Under the pieces are notes generated by a model. That model was not told the origin of the DNA, ran no database searches, and saw nothing but the letters and a program-made list of their open reading frames with translations. Positions 1 through 8,495 of a DNA stretch of 64,000 nt are shown here, in pieces (positions within the stretch are counted from its first letter, which is position 1; every line of letters starts with the position of its first letter). Both the position numbers and the translations under genes were made by a program. The stretch lies in NCBI RefSeq assembly GCF_900215465.1, contig NZ_OBEH01000002.1, positions 618,937 through 682,936 of the forward strand, written 5' to 3'. The stretch is from Flagellimonas pacifica (GTDB taxonomy: Bacteria; Bacteroidota; Bacteroidia; Flavobacteriales; Flavobacteriaceae).

Positions 1-1
1 A

Positions 2-106
2 CTATCTTCTTTGGCAGTGGCTGTGAACAATAGCTATGCTACTGATGATGAAGCTATTAATTCTTATGATGAAATTGCACTTATTCCCCCTGTAAGTGGG
101 GGATAA
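2..106 (+). CDS. moaD: MoaD-like molybdopterin synthase small subunit, C-terminal end
   Basis: Only the last 34 codons are in the window; the gene starts upstream. The reading frame ends in ALIPPVSGG followed by TAA. A terminal Gly-Gly after an I-PPVSGG stretch is the hallmark of the ubiquitin-fold sulfur carrier MoaD, whose last glycine is adenylated and then thiocarboxylated to deliver sulfur to the pterin. It lies 43 bp ahead of moaA, and the adenylating enzyme (MoeB-like) is three genes further on, so the gene fits the Moco operon. The assignment rests on the C-terminal motif and neighbourhood alone; ThiS ends similarly but is less likely here. Confidence 0.85.
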   Translation, partial: LSSLAVAVNNSYATDDEAINSYDEIALIPPVSGG

Positions 107-149
107 TAGGTGCAGAAGTAGTATCTTTCGAATACTTTCATGATAGTGT

Positions 150-1136
150 ATGTTGGTTGACAATCACAATAGAAAAATAAATTATTTAAGGCTTGCGGTT
201 ACGGACAGATGTAACCTCCGGTGTAACTATTGCATGCCCTCTGAGGGAATTGAATTTGTTAAGAACAATAAGCTCCTTACTATAGACGAGCTCTCCAAAA
301 TCAGTGAGGTTTTGGTAGGACAGGGAATCGACAAAATTCGCATAACGGGAGGTGAGCCCTTTGTTCGTAAGGATTTGATGGTATTATTGCAAAAACTGAG
401 TGCTCTGGATGGTCTCAACGATATTTCAGTGACCACCAACGCAACTTTGATAGGACCTTACATTGATGAACTCAAAGCATTGGGTATTAAAAACGTTAAT
501 GTGAGTCTGGATGCCATCAACAGGGAAACTTTTGAACGCATTACACGACGCAATCAATTTGATACGGTGCATAATAACCTCATTCGTTTAATTACGGAAG
601 GATTCAATGTGCGTATTAATTTTATAGTGCTGGAAGGTCAAAACGAACAGGATATCATTCCCATTTTGGAATTGATGAAACATTACAATGTTTCTGTCCG
701 GTTTCTAGAGGAAATGCCATTTAATGGGGGAACCAAAAACTTTACAGGTATCAAATGGGACTACAAAGCAATTCTGGAGCATATTTCAAAAACATATCCA
801 AATTTTGAAAAGCTCCAATCTCCACCGACTTCAACATCCATCAATTATAAAATAGATGGACATAAAGGTACTTTTGGTCTTATTCCTTCCTTTAGTAGAA
901 CCTTTTGTGGAAGTTGTAATAGACTTCGAGTTACTGCTACGGGTGATGTGATTACATGTCTATACGGAAAGCCCAAAGCCAATCTCAGGGAAATAGTTAG
1001 GGAAAAAAAGGAAATTGAAGAAATTCAAAATGAAATTTTAAAAGCTGTGGGAAGTCGTGCAAAAACAGGATTTGAAGCGCAAGGAGAACACTCCACAACC
1101 ATTTTTAAAAATTCTATGACCTCAATAGGAGGGTGA
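150..1136 (+). CDS. moaA: GTP 3',8-cyclase MoaA (radical SAM)
   Basis: Catalyses the first step of molybdenum-cofactor synthesis, rearranging GTP to 3',8-cyclo-GTP, the precursor of cyclic pyranopterin monophosphate, in the cytoplasm. The N-terminal radical-SAM motif CNLRCNYC gives cluster ligands C21, C25 and C28. The C-terminal second-cluster motif FCGSCNR...TCL gives C253, C256 and C270. The protein ends in Gly-Gly, the conserved MoaA tail. GGEP, the SAM-binding motif, is present near residue 67. At 328 aa it is full length for the family. It overlaps the next gene (mobA) by 4 bp and is the second gene of the cluster after moaD. Identification is very secure. Confidence 0.97.
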   Translation: MLVDNHNRKINYLRLAVTDRCNLRCNYCMPSEGIEFVKNNKLLTIDELSKISEVLVGQGIDKIRITGGEPFVRKDLMVLLQKLSALDGLNDISVTTNATLIGPYIDELKALGIKNVNVSLDAINRETFERITRRNQFDTVHNNLIRLITEGFNVRINFIVLEGQNEQDIIPILELMKHYNVSVRFLEEMPFNGGTKNFTGIKWDYKAILEHISKTYPNFEKLQSPPTSTSINYKIDGHKGTFGLIPSFSRTFCGSCNRLRVTATGDVITCLYGKPKANLREIVREKKEIEEIQNEILKAVGSRAKTGFEAQGEHSTTIFKNSMTSIGG

Positions 1137-1762
1137 TAAATCAAGAAAAGAAAATGAAGCAGGGTATTCCAAAATTATATGGATTGGTTTTAGCTGGTGG
1201 TAGAAGTACCCGCATGGGTTCAGATAAAGGATTACTCAAATACCACTCGGTTCCTCAGCAAGAATATCTTTATAACTTATTGGAAGATGTATGTGATACT
1301 GTTTATCTGAGTATGCGCCAAGAACAAGAAGAGGATTTGACGGATAATCTGAAGATAATTGTTGATCAAAACGAATATCGAGGACCATTTAATGGAATTT
1401 TGAGTGCTCACAAAGCACATCCCAACGTAGCTTGGCTGGTTTTGGCTTGTGATCTTCCCTTGATAGATTTGTCTTCATTAAAACAGCTTGCGGAAAACCG
1501 AGATTCAAAAAAGTTGGCGACATCTTTCTCCACAAGAAAATCTGGCTTGCCAGAACCTTTAATTACCATATGGGAGCCATTGGGTCTTGTAAAAGCAATT
1601 TCCCATTTAAAATCGACCGATAGCAGTTGCCCGCGTAAATTCTTGATTAATTCAGAAATAGCCTTGGTGTATCCAGAGCGCGATGAAATCCTTTATAATG
1701 CCAATTCTCTTGAAGATTATGAGTTTGTAAAATCCAAAATCGAATTGTCCAATGGAGCATAG
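1133..1762 (+). CDS. mobA: molybdenum cofactor guanylyltransferase MobA
   Basis: Attaches GMP to molybdopterin to make the guanine dinucleotide cofactor used by DMSO-reductase-family enzymes. The nucleotidyltransferase signature LAGGRSTRMGSDK lies at residues 20-32, and LACDLPLID, containing the metal-binding aspartate, follows near residue 104. The GTG at 1133 overlaps the moaA stop (GTGA). An ATG at 1154 in the same frame is an equally possible start that keeps the whole domain. An AGGAGG lies directly against the GTG, too close for it but about 22 bases before the ATG, so the start is unsettled. Length, 209 aa, is normal. The 3' end overlaps the next gene by 11 bp, implying translational coupling. 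Confidence 0.92.
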   Translation: MINQEKKMKQGIPKLYGLVLAGGRSTRMGSDKGLLKYHSVPQQEYLYNLLEDVCDTVYLSMRQEQEEDLTDNLKIIVDQNEYRGPFNGILSAHKAHPNVAWLVLACDLPLIDLSSLKQLAENRDSKKLATSFSTRKSGLPEPLITIWEPLGLVKAISHLKSTDSSCPRKFLINSEIALVYPERDEILYNANSLEDYEFVKSKIELSNGA

Positions 1763-2816
1763 GTATTCGCGACAAACAGTTTTAAGAGATTTTGGAGAAG
1801 CTGGGCAGGCTAAACTTACCAAAGGTAAGGTGTTGGTTATTGGCCTTGGTGGTCTGGGACTTCCCGTATTGCAGTATCTCAATGCAATGGGTGTAGGTAC
1901 ATTGGGTTTAATGGACCAAGATGTGGTGGAGCTGCATAATCTTCAGCGACAGATTTTGTATGCTGAAAGGGATTTGGGTAAACAGAAATTGGATGTTGTC
2001 CATGAGAAACTTCATGAACAGAACTCGTCTACGATATTAAAAACCCACGATACATTCTTGACTAAGGAAAATGCATTGGATGTTATCCAGAATTACGATG
2101 TTATTGTAGATGCAACTGATAATTTCCCAACTCGTTACCTTATTAATGACACGTGTGTTATTCTGAACAAACCATTTGTTTATGGGGCTTTGCATGGGTT
2201 TGAAGGTCATGTTAGTGTCTTTAATTATAAAGATGGGCCAACGTACCGTTGTATATATCCAAATATGCCATCTTCTGATGAAGTGCCCAATTGTAATGAA
2301 AATGGAGTCCTAGGAGTTATCCCAGGTATAATAGGAACAATGCAAGCGCTTGAAGTGGTTAAGATTTTAACAGGAATGGGAGAGGTGCTTTCAGGAAAGC
2401 TTTTGCTATTTAATGGGTTGAATCAACATGTTGGCAAAATTGCTTTCAAGTCTAACCTGACCAACAAAAACATTAGTAAGTTGCAGGAGTTTTATGAGCC
2501 TATGGATTGTGAAGCCATTCTGTCCATTAGCGCAAAAGATTTTCAATCTATTCGAGAATCTGGAGATAAAATTACACTTATAGATGTGCGTACTATAAAG
2601 GAATTCAATGACAATCACTTGAAAGAAGCTTTAAATATTCCTTTAAATGAATTGTCACAAAAACCTATAGATGAGATAAATAAGGTGATATATGTTATTT
2701 GTCAATCTGGCCAGCGAAGTAAAAAAGCCGCTAAACAACTCCAAGAAGCGTATCCTAGCATAACTTTTTATAATATTTTAGGAGGGATGAATAAAATGAT
2801 GGTTTTATGTCCGTAG
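1752..2816 (+). CDS. moeB: MoeB/ThiF-type adenylyltransferase with C-terminal rhodanese domain
   Basis: An E1-like enzyme that adenylates the C-terminal glycine of MoaD. Residues 1 to about 240 form the ThiF/MoeB domain: RYSRQ at the start, the nucleotide-binding VIGLGGLG near residues 29-36, and DATDNFPTRYLIND. Residues from about 255 form a rhodanese domain with the active-site loop CQSGQRS, which could carry the persulfide for thiocarboxylation, as in eukaryotic MOCS3. The usual first zinc CxxC of MoeB/MOCS3 (CYRC) reads TYRC here, so one cysteine is missing. The gene overlaps mobA by 11 bp and the next gene by 10 bp. A role in thiamine or another sulfur-carrier pathway cannot be excluded, but the Moco operon makes MoaD the likely partner. 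Confidence 0.9.
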   Translation: MEHRYSRQTVLRDFGEAGQAKLTKGKVLVIGLGGLGLPVLQYLNAMGVGTLGLMDQDVVELHNLQRQILYAERDLGKQKLDVVHEKLHEQNSSTILKTHDTFLTKENALDVIQNYDVIVDATDNFPTRYLINDTCVILNKPFVYGALHGFEGHVSVFNYKDGPTYRCIYPNMPSSDEVPNCNENGVLGVIPGIIGTMQALEVVKILTGMGEVLSGKLLLFNGLNQHVGKIAFKSNLTNKNISKLQEFYEPMDCEAILSISAKDFQSIRESGDKITLIDVRTIKEFNDNHLKEALNIPLNELSQKPIDEINKVIYVICQSGQRSKKAAKQLQEAYPSITFYNILGGMNKMMVLCP

Positions 2817-3589
2817 CCTCTGGCGATTTTATTTTGTTGCTTATCTCCTTTTTTGTTGTGGCTATATTGTATTCTGCTGTAGGTTTTGGTGGAGGATCAA
2901 GTTACTTGGCTATTTTAGCATTGGTAATAACTAGCTTTTTAACCATACGAAGCACTGCATTACTTTGCAACCTTGTTGTGGTTACAGGAAGTTGTATTTT
3001 ATTTTATAAGAGCGGACATTTAAATTTCAGAAAGTTTTTGCCCTTTGTTATTACTAGCATTCCTCTCGCTTTTTTAGGGGCTTCCTTTCGACTTGAAGAG
3101 CGTATGTTTTTTATTATTCTGGCCTTGGCGCTCATAATTTCTGCACTGGCTCTGATTTACCAGGCTACAACTGTTAAGTCAAATAATAATTTAAGAAAAT
3201 ATCCAACGTATCTTTCCTATTTACTTGGAGGAGGGATTGGTCTTTTATCCGGATTGGTGGGAATTGGAGGAGGTATATTTTTAGCACCTGTGCTTAACCA
3301 TATGAAATGGGACAAACCAATTGCAATTGCAACGTTGGCTAGCTTTTTTATTTTGGTCAATTCCGTTTCTGGCTTGGGAGGTCTAATTTGGAGCAATTCA
3401 TTCCAAGTTTTTTGGCCAGAAATTATTGGGTTGTTGTTTGCGGTTTTGTTGGGAGGACAGCTTGGTGTAAGAATTAGCTTAGGAAAACTCTCAGCAAAAC
3501 GGATTCGATTGCTTACTGCTTTTTTGGTGTTGTTTGTTGGAGTTCGTGTGCTGTTGAAAAATGGGCTTCAATTAAATTTATTTTCATGA
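2807..3589 (+). CDS. TSUP/TauE-SafE family membrane permease
   Basis: A multi-pass inner-membrane protein of 260 aa with about eight hydrophobic segments and the two glycine-rich repeats typical of TSUP permeases, VGFGGGSSYL near residue 26 and LVGIGGGIFLAP near residue 150. The family exports or imports sulfur compounds such as sulfite, sulfoacetate or thiosulfate. Its position inside a Moco operon, overlapping moeB by 10 bp and moeA by 4 bp, suggests a role tied to sulfur supply or to the substrate or product of a molybdoenzyme; that is inference. Molybdate transport is conceivable but there is no direct evidence for it. Confidence 0.88.
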   Translation: MSVASGDFILLLISFFVVAILYSAVGFGGGSSYLAILALVITSFLTIRSTALLCNLVVVTGSCILFYKSGHLNFRKFLPFVITSIPLAFLGASFRLEERMFFIILALALIISALALIYQATTVKSNNNLRKYPTYLSYLLGGGIGLLSGLVGIGGGIFLAPVLNHMKWDKPIAIATLASFFILVNSVSGLGGLIWSNSFQVFWPEIIGLLFAVLLGGQLGVRISLGKLSAKRIRLLTAFLVLFVGVRVLLKNGLQLNLFS

Positions 3590-4782
3590 TTTCTTTTGAA
3601 ACTGCATTGCTTAAAGTTTTAGAGTTTACCGAAGATTACGGAAGTGAATTGGTTGAGCTTCAATCATCTCAAGGGCGCACTCTTGCAGAAACTATTATTG
3701 CTGACAGGGATTTCCCGCCTTTTGACCGGTCGACCAAGGATGGTATCGCCATAAAGTATAATTCAGATATTGGTTCAGACACATCATTTAAAATAGCTGG
3801 AATAGCGCAAGCGGGAAGCCCGCAATTGACCTTGGAAGATGAATCGACCTGTATCGAGATTATGACTGGGGCCATGGTCCCAAAGAATGCCGATGCTGTT
3901 GTAATGTATGAGCATACTCGGAAAGAAAATGATGGTTTTAGTATCACAGAACCTATTAAAAAAGGGCAAAATATCCATTACAAAGGCAGTGATACGGCAA
4001 TGGAGGATAAATTGCTCTTGCGCGGAACAACTATTACATCAGCAGAGATTGGAGTATTGGCCACTGTTGGAAAGTTTGAAGTTTTGGTTAAAAAATTACC
4101 AAAGGTTGCCGTCATATCTACTGGAAATGAACTGGTCGATGTTGGTCAACAACCGTTACCATATCAAATCAGAAAATCGAATTCTCACACACTGATAGCT
4201 TTACTTCAAAGTGAGCATCTTGAGGCAAACATGTACCATTTAGTGGACGAACCCATTGTTTTAAAAAAGAAGCTTGATGAACTTTTAAATAGGTATGATG
4301 TTTTGTTGCTAAGTGGAGGGGTTTCCAAAGGAAAATTTGATTTTTTGCCATCAACTTTTGATGCATTGGGTGTAGACAAGGTTTTTCATAAGGTTATGCA
4401 ACGTCCCGGAAAGCCTTTTTGGTTTGGAAAACACCAATCCCAAAAAACAATTATTTTTTCATTTCCCGGAAATCCGGTTTCCACCTTTGTGAATTACCAC
4501 ACATATTTTTTGCCCTGGCTTAACAAAACTTTAGGAGTACCCACATCACAATTTACCGTATTTTTAAAAGAGCCTATGGAAAACAAGACGGATTTGACCT
4601 TATTTATAGGAGTTGAAATCGGCTTGGATGATGGGAAGTTGATGGCAAGAAAAATTTCCTCTACAGGTTCCGGAGATTTATTGAGTTTATCAAAGGCTGG
4701 CGGATTTGTTAAATTGAATCCGAGGGAATCTCTGGGAGCCAACAAATTGATTTCATTTATTCCGGCAAGAAGGATTCTGTAA
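3586..4782 (+). CDS. moeA: molybdopterin molybdenumtransferase MoeA
   Basis: Inserts molybdate into adenylated molybdopterin to complete the basic cofactor. Visible hallmarks are the N-terminal RTLAETI..DRDFPPFDRSTKDGIA stretch, EIMTGAMVPKNADAVVMYE in domain II, VAVISTGNEL and LLLSGGVSKGKFDF in the MogA-like catalytic domain (about residues 175-320), the FPGNPVST motif, and a small C-terminal beta domain. At 398 aa it has the normal length. The ATG overlaps the permease stop by 4 bp (ATGA), and the next gene starts 2 bp after its stop, so it is within one transcription unit. Confidence 0.96.
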   Translation: MISFETALLKVLEFTEDYGSELVELQSSQGRTLAETIIADRDFPPFDRSTKDGIAIKYNSDIGSDTSFKIAGIAQAGSPQLTLEDESTCIEIMTGAMVPKNADAVVMYEHTRKENDGFSITEPIKKGQNIHYKGSDTAMEDKLLLRGTTITSAEIGVLATVGKFEVLVKKLPKVAVISTGNELVDVGQQPLPYQIRKSNSHTLIALLQSEHLEANMYHLVDEPIVLKKKLDELLNRYDVLLLSGGVSKGKFDFLPSTFDALGVDKVFHKVMQRPGKPFWFGKHQSQKTIIFSFPGNPVSTFVNYHTYFLPWLNKTLGVPTSQFTVFLKEPMENKTDLTLFIGVEIGLDDGKLMARKISSTGSGDLLSLSKAGGFVKLNPRESLGANKLISFIPARRIL

Positions 4783-4784
4783 TT

Positions 4785-5795
4785 ATGACGCACGAGTTAA
4801 AGACCATTGTTCAACATTACGAAAAAAGACCATCAGAGGGTGAAAAAACTGTTTTGGCCACCGTTGTCGCCTTGGACGGATCTTCTTACAGAAGGCCCGG
4901 AGTTCGTATGTTGATTTTTGAAAATGGCGATATGGTCGGAGCTGTGAGCGGGGGATGTGTGGAAAAAGAGGTGCTGCGACAAGCTCAATCGGTTTTTGGC
5001 ACCAACACATCAAGAATCATGGTGTATGACGGTAGATACCGGCTGGGATGTGAAGGGGTTCTTTACATCCTACTGGAAATCTTTAATCCAAGTAAAATTT
5101 TTTTATCCCGCTTTTGGGATACGGTCAAAAAACGACTTTCATTCCCTATTAGGTCCTTTTACGAAAAGAATCAGAGCGATGGCCAAGATTATTTGACATG
5201 TTTTCATTTTGAGGACGGGCCACTGCCTGTAAATCAGAATGCTGTAAATACCGAAAAAGAATTGGCTGTTTTTGAACAGGAAATGCGCCCATGTTTTCAA
5301 CTCGTGATTATTGGGGCAGAGCATGATGCTGTACAGCTTTGTAAATATGCTTCTGCAACTGGTTGGGAAGTTACGATTGTGGCCAATCCAAGGGAAGAGA
5401 AAACAGCAAGGGATTTCCCTGGAATACACAAAATTATAACCGTAGAACCGGAAGCCTTTCAATTGAATCTGGATAAAGAGACAGCTGTAGTTGTCATGAC
5501 CCATAGTTTTGTGAAGGATCTTCAATTTTTAATAGCCCTTAAACAAGAGGTAGGAGCTTACATTGGACTTTTAGGGCCTTTGAAGCGACGTGAAAAGCTG
5601 TTTGATGAACTTTTGGAACGACACCCTGACACTTCAGAAGAATTTATTGAACAAATTCATGGACCAGCAGGAATTGATATCGGAGCTGAGACTCCTCAAG
5701 AAATAGCCATCTCCATTTTAAGTGAAATCTTGGCGGTTGTAAACAAAAAGGAACCTCTTTTGTTGCGGCACAAGATGGGGAGTATTCACAGTTAA
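4785..5795 (+). CDS. xdhC: XdhC/CoxI-family molybdoenzyme maturation factor
   Basis: XdhC proteins bind Mo cofactor, promote its sulfuration and pass it to xanthine-dehydrogenase-type enzymes. The N-terminal XdhC/CoxI domain shows ATVVALDGSSYRRPGVRM and GAVSGGCVEKEV (about residues 25-70). The C-terminal Rossmann-like XdhC_C domain begins LVIIGAEHDA near residue 170 and ends with IHGPAGIDIGAETPQEIAISI, the conserved family ending. The glycine loop is GAEHDA instead of the usual GxGxxA. It starts 2 bp after moeA and ends 1 bp before mocA. Its presence implies at least one XDH-family hydroxylase elsewhere in the genome. Confidence 0.93.
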   Translation: MTHELKTIVQHYEKRPSEGEKTVLATVVALDGSSYRRPGVRMLIFENGDMVGAVSGGCVEKEVLRQAQSVFGTNTSRIMVYDGRYRLGCEGVLYILLEIFNPSKIFLSRFWDTVKKRLSFPIRSFYEKNQSDGQDYLTCFHFEDGPLPVNQNAVNTEKELAVFEQEMRPCFQLVIIGAEHDAVQLCKYASATGWEVTIVANPREEKTARDFPGIHKIITVEPEAFQLNLDKETAVVVMTHSFVKDLQFLIALKQEVGAYIGLLGPLKRREKLFDELLERHPDTSEEFIEQIHGPAGIDIGAETPQEIAISILSEILAVVNKKEPLLLRHKMGSIHS

Positions 5796-5796
5796 T

Positions 5797-6402
5797 ATGT
5801 CTAATTCTATTCCAATCTTAATCTTAGCTGCAGGTTCCTCCACCAGAATGGAAGGTGAAATTAAACAGCTGCTTCCCTGGGGAAAAACAACGCTGCTGGA
5901 AAATGCCATAAACCAAGCAAAGCGCATTTCTTCCAGTGTCCATGTTGTATTGGGAGCCAATTCCGAAAAAATATTGCAATCAACAACTTTGAAAGCCCAT
6001 ATCATTAAAAACAAAAGTTGGAAATCAGGTATGGGAAGCTCTATTTCAATAGGGGTGCAACATATTATGGACATGGAAAATGTAGAAGCACTTCTCATCA
6101 TGTTGGCAGATCAGCCATTGATGGATTCATATTATTTAAAAAGCCTTATTCAAGAGTTCGTCAAAGGGAAACATAAAATTGTGGCAACTGCATATCAGGA
6201 TAAAGCTGGTGTGCCTGCAATTTTTGATAATTGTTTGTTTGAAGAGTTGGCGAGTCTCCACCAAGACTTTGGAGCAAGAAATGTAATTGCTAATAACCAA
6301 GAGCAAACTTTGTTGGTGGATCCAAAGGGAAGAGAAGTTGATGTCGATATTAAAGATGAATATATTCAAATACTTAAAAAACAAAATATTAAACATGTAT
6401 AG
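5797..6402 (+). CDS. mocA: MocA-like molybdenum cofactor cytidylyltransferase
   Basis: A 201-aa nucleotidyltransferase that attaches CMP to molybdopterin, giving the cytosine dinucleotide form used by XDH-family enzymes. The signature LAAGSSTRMEGEIKQLLPW lies at residues 10-28, and LADQPLMD, carrying the metal-binding aspartate, near residue 108. LPWG after the Lys, and the D-x-P in the DQP motif, fit MocA better than MobA, and the gene directly follows xdhC, its usual partner. It overlaps the next gene by 8 bp. MobA and MocA in one operon means the cell can make both dinucleotide cofactors. Confidence 0.9.
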   Translation: MSNSIPILILAAGSSTRMEGEIKQLLPWGKTTLLENAINQAKRISSSVHVVLGANSEKILQSTTLKAHIIKNKSWKSGMGSSISIGVQHIMDMENVEALLIMLADQPLMDSYYLKSLIQEFVKGKHKIVATAYQDKAGVPAIFDNCLFEELASLHQDFGARNVIANNQEQTLLVDPKGREVDVDIKDEYIQILKKQNIKHV

Positions 6403-7483
6403 ATTAACTATTACTTTAGCTATTTTATGTTTCTCAGTAACTGTCAAAGTCAATTCCCAAGAAATGGGATTTGAAGAATACAACCCAAAATCCACTTTGG
6501 TCGTACCTCAAAACCCCATTGCTAAAGCAAAATTCACCTTTATCGACGTTCATAGTCATCAATTTAGAATGGCTACACAAGATTTGTCCCAACTAGTTTC
6601 CGATATGGACAAGCTCAATATGGGTGTTATGGTAAATTTGAGTGGAGGGTCGGGTGAAGGTCTTCGAGCTATGCTAAAGAATGTAAATGACCATTATCCA
6701 AACAGATTTGTCATTTTTGCCAATGTTGATTTTAGCGGAGTTGGCAATCCAAATTGGGGAGAGCAAGCCGCCGCTCAATTAGAATTGGATGTTAAAAGTG
6801 GTGCCAGGGGTCTGAAAATATATAAGAGCCTAGGTCTTAGGAATAAAGATATCCACGGCAAAAGAATTGCAATTGATGATTCTAGATTGGATCCAGTTTG
6901 GAAGAAATGCGGAGAGCTTGGAATTCCAGTTTTAATTCATGCTGCCGACCCAAAATCGTTTTGGGACCCTATGGATAAAGACAATGAAAGATGGTTGGAA
7001 CTGAAAACCAGACCAAGAAGAAAACGTTCTGCCACAAATCCTGCTCCTTGGCAACAAATTATTGATGAACAACATAGAATGTTCAAGAAACATGCAAAGA
7101 CTAAATTTATTAATGCGCATATGGGATGGTATGCCAATAATTTGGATAGGCTAGGGGAGTTAATGGATGAGATTCCCAATATGTCCGTAGGTATAGGTGC
7201 CATTATTGCTGAACTTGGGAGGCAACCCAGAAGGGCCAAGCAGTTTTTTATAAAATACCAAGACAGGATTCTATTTGGCAAGGATAGTTGGAAGCCTGAA
7301 GAGTTCCCTACCTATTTTAGGGTTTTGGAGACTTCAGATGAATATTTTCCATATTATAAAAAATACCATGCATTTTGGGCCATGTATGGTTTGGATCTTC
7401 CACATGAAGTATTGGAAAAAGTATACTATAAAAATGCTTTGAACTTAATTCCTGGATTAGATAAATCCTTATTTGAAAAGTAA
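6395..7483 (+). CDS. exported amidohydrolase-family (TIM-barrel metal-dependent) hydrolase
   Basis: A 362-aa protein of the amidohydrolase_2 type. The start at the ATG 6395 gives a signal peptide (hydrophobic to about residue 21, ending VNSQ); longer in-frame extensions run into mocA and lack it. FIDVHSHQF places the metal-binding His pair at H53 and H55. NAHMGW and LFGKDSW carry the later histidine and the catalytic aspartate expected of this fold. The substrate cannot be read from sequence. It overlaps mocA by 8 bp, so it is probably co-transcribed with the Moco genes, perhaps acting on a product of a periplasmic Mo hydroxylase (inference). Confidence 0.85.
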   Translation: MYRLTITLAILCFSVTVKVNSQEMGFEEYNPKSTLVVPQNPIAKAKFTFIDVHSHQFRMATQDLSQLVSDMDKLNMGVMVNLSGGSGEGLRAMLKNVNDHYPNRFVIFANVDFSGVGNPNWGEQAAAQLELDVKSGARGLKIYKSLGLRNKDIHGKRIAIDDSRLDPVWKKCGELGIPVLIHAADPKSFWDPMDKDNERWLELKTRPRRKRSATNPAPWQQIIDEQHRMFKKHAKTKFINAHMGWYANNLDRLGELMDEIPNMSVGIGAIIAELGRQPRRAKQFFIKYQDRILFGKDSWKPEEFPTYFRVLETSDEYFPYYKKYHAFWAMYGLDLPHEVLEKVYYKNALNLIPGLDKSLFEK

Positions 7484-7489
7484 TTTGAA

Positions 7490-7633
7490 CTAGGACTTTG
7501 TGAAAGTGTTTTTACGTTCTTGTTTATAATTTTCCAAATCTTGGAAAATTCCACAAGAGATTTGTCGTTTTACCAAAGATTTGGATTTTTTGTTCTTAAC
7601 CAAGGTTTCAATCTCTTTATTCAAGAATTTCAT
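7490..7633 (-). CDS. possible small basic protein of 47 aa
   Basis: An open frame below the usual length cut-off, reading MKFLNKEIETLVKN and continuing charged to NTFTKS and a TAG stop. It is on the same strand as the GntR gene and starts 48 bp after that gene's stop. Composition (Lys/Glu rich, one Cys) is that of a normal soluble small protein and the codon use resembles the neighbours. No family is recognised. It contains a perfect inverted repeat, so the segment could instead be untranslated regulatory DNA. Confidence 0.35.
   Translation of the reverse strand: MKFLNKEIETLVKNKKSKSLVKRQISCGIFQDLENYKQERKNTFTKS
7528..7550. repeat. perfect inverted repeat, 10-bp arms
   Basis: AATTTTCCAA, three bases, then TTGGAAAATT, lying between the convergent amidohydrolase and GntR genes and inside the small minus-strand frame. 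It lacks a following T-tract on the plus strand and is AT-rich, so it is either a weak terminator for the Moco operon or a protein-binding site. Confidence 0.5.
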
Positions 7634-7681
7634 GAGGAAGTATTTTTATACTTAACGAGTCATCTTTAGCTTTATTTTGAC

Positions 7682-8341
7682 CTAAACAAGCTGTTTTTCT
7701 ATATATTCCAATACTACCATCCAATTCATTTTAAGAATAAGTGCAGCAGTGGGTACATTATCTTCAGCAATGGCCTGAATAATGGCCTCATTTTGATTGT
7801 CCACATTTTCATAAAAGGAAATATCCTGCCCAAAACCTTGTTCATAAAAAAGTAATCTAGCCTTAAGGTCATCTAAAATTTGAAGCAAAACGGTGTTCGC
7901 ACATTTTCTCACCAAAAGATCATGAAATTCGAATCTGGCTTTTAACCTATTTAGATGGGTATTTGTCCGTTTGAGCTTAACTTGCTGATTTTGGAGTCGT
8001 TCTACGTCTTCTTTGGAGAAATTGGTATCCTCTAAAGCCATTATTTCCAACTGTGCAATGGTCTCATACAAGTTTTTGGCTTCTTTTTTGGTCAATCCGG
8101 CCACAACAAATCCTCTATTGGGAACGGCCTTTATTATTCTTGCTTGCTCTAACTGACTTAAAGCTTCTCTAATTGGAGTAACGCTGATACCTATTTTTCT
8201 TGAAAGGGCAGCAAGATTAATGGTTTTGCCCATGGCCAATTCACCTTCATGTATTTGATTAAGCAAGTGTGCCTTAACCTGATTTCGTAAAACCTGTTGA
8301 TGCATGGTATGAAGATACAAATCGTATACGGTTTTAGACAA
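7682..8341 (-). CDS. GntR/FadR-family transcriptional regulator
   Basis: A 219-aa DNA-binding regulator. The N-terminal winged helix spans about residues 18-80, with INLAALSRKIGISVTPIREAL as recognition region and NRGFVVAGL as the wing. The C-terminal FCD all-helical ligand-binding domain contains the usual metal-ligand spacing (D/H residues around FEFHDLLV, near residue 145). Such regulators usually respond to a carboxylic-acid or sugar-acid metabolite. It is convergent with the Moco operon and divergent from the DUF2652 gene. The upstream stretch has TTGCAT and ATGCAT half sites around 8345-8375 that could be its own operator (weak). Confidence 0.9.
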   Translation of the reverse strand: MSKTVYDLYLHTMHQQVLRNQVKAHLLNQIHEGELAMGKTINLAALSRKIGISVTPIREALSQLEQARIIKAVPNRGFVVAGLTKKEAKNLYETIAQLEIMALEDTNFSKEDVERLQNQQVKLKRTNTHLNRLKARFEFHDLLVRKCANTVLLQILDDLKARLLFYEQGFGQDISFYENVDNQNEAIIQAIAEDNVPTAALILKMNWMVVLEYIEKQLV

Positions 8342-8495
8342 TTAGTTGCATGAATACAGGAAAAATGCATTACAATGCCCTCTCAATTAAATTGAAAGTG
8401 TTTAAAAATCATGGGAAAAGAATAAATCTCTGAGCATAAGTTGGTAAGTTTAGAAATAATATAAAGACCAATGTGGTACACTTCATCAACCTAAA

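Noticed and set aside
5139..5525. 128-codon minus-strand frame opposite xdhC
   Set aside because: Antisense shadow of a secure family gene; no domain and no start context.
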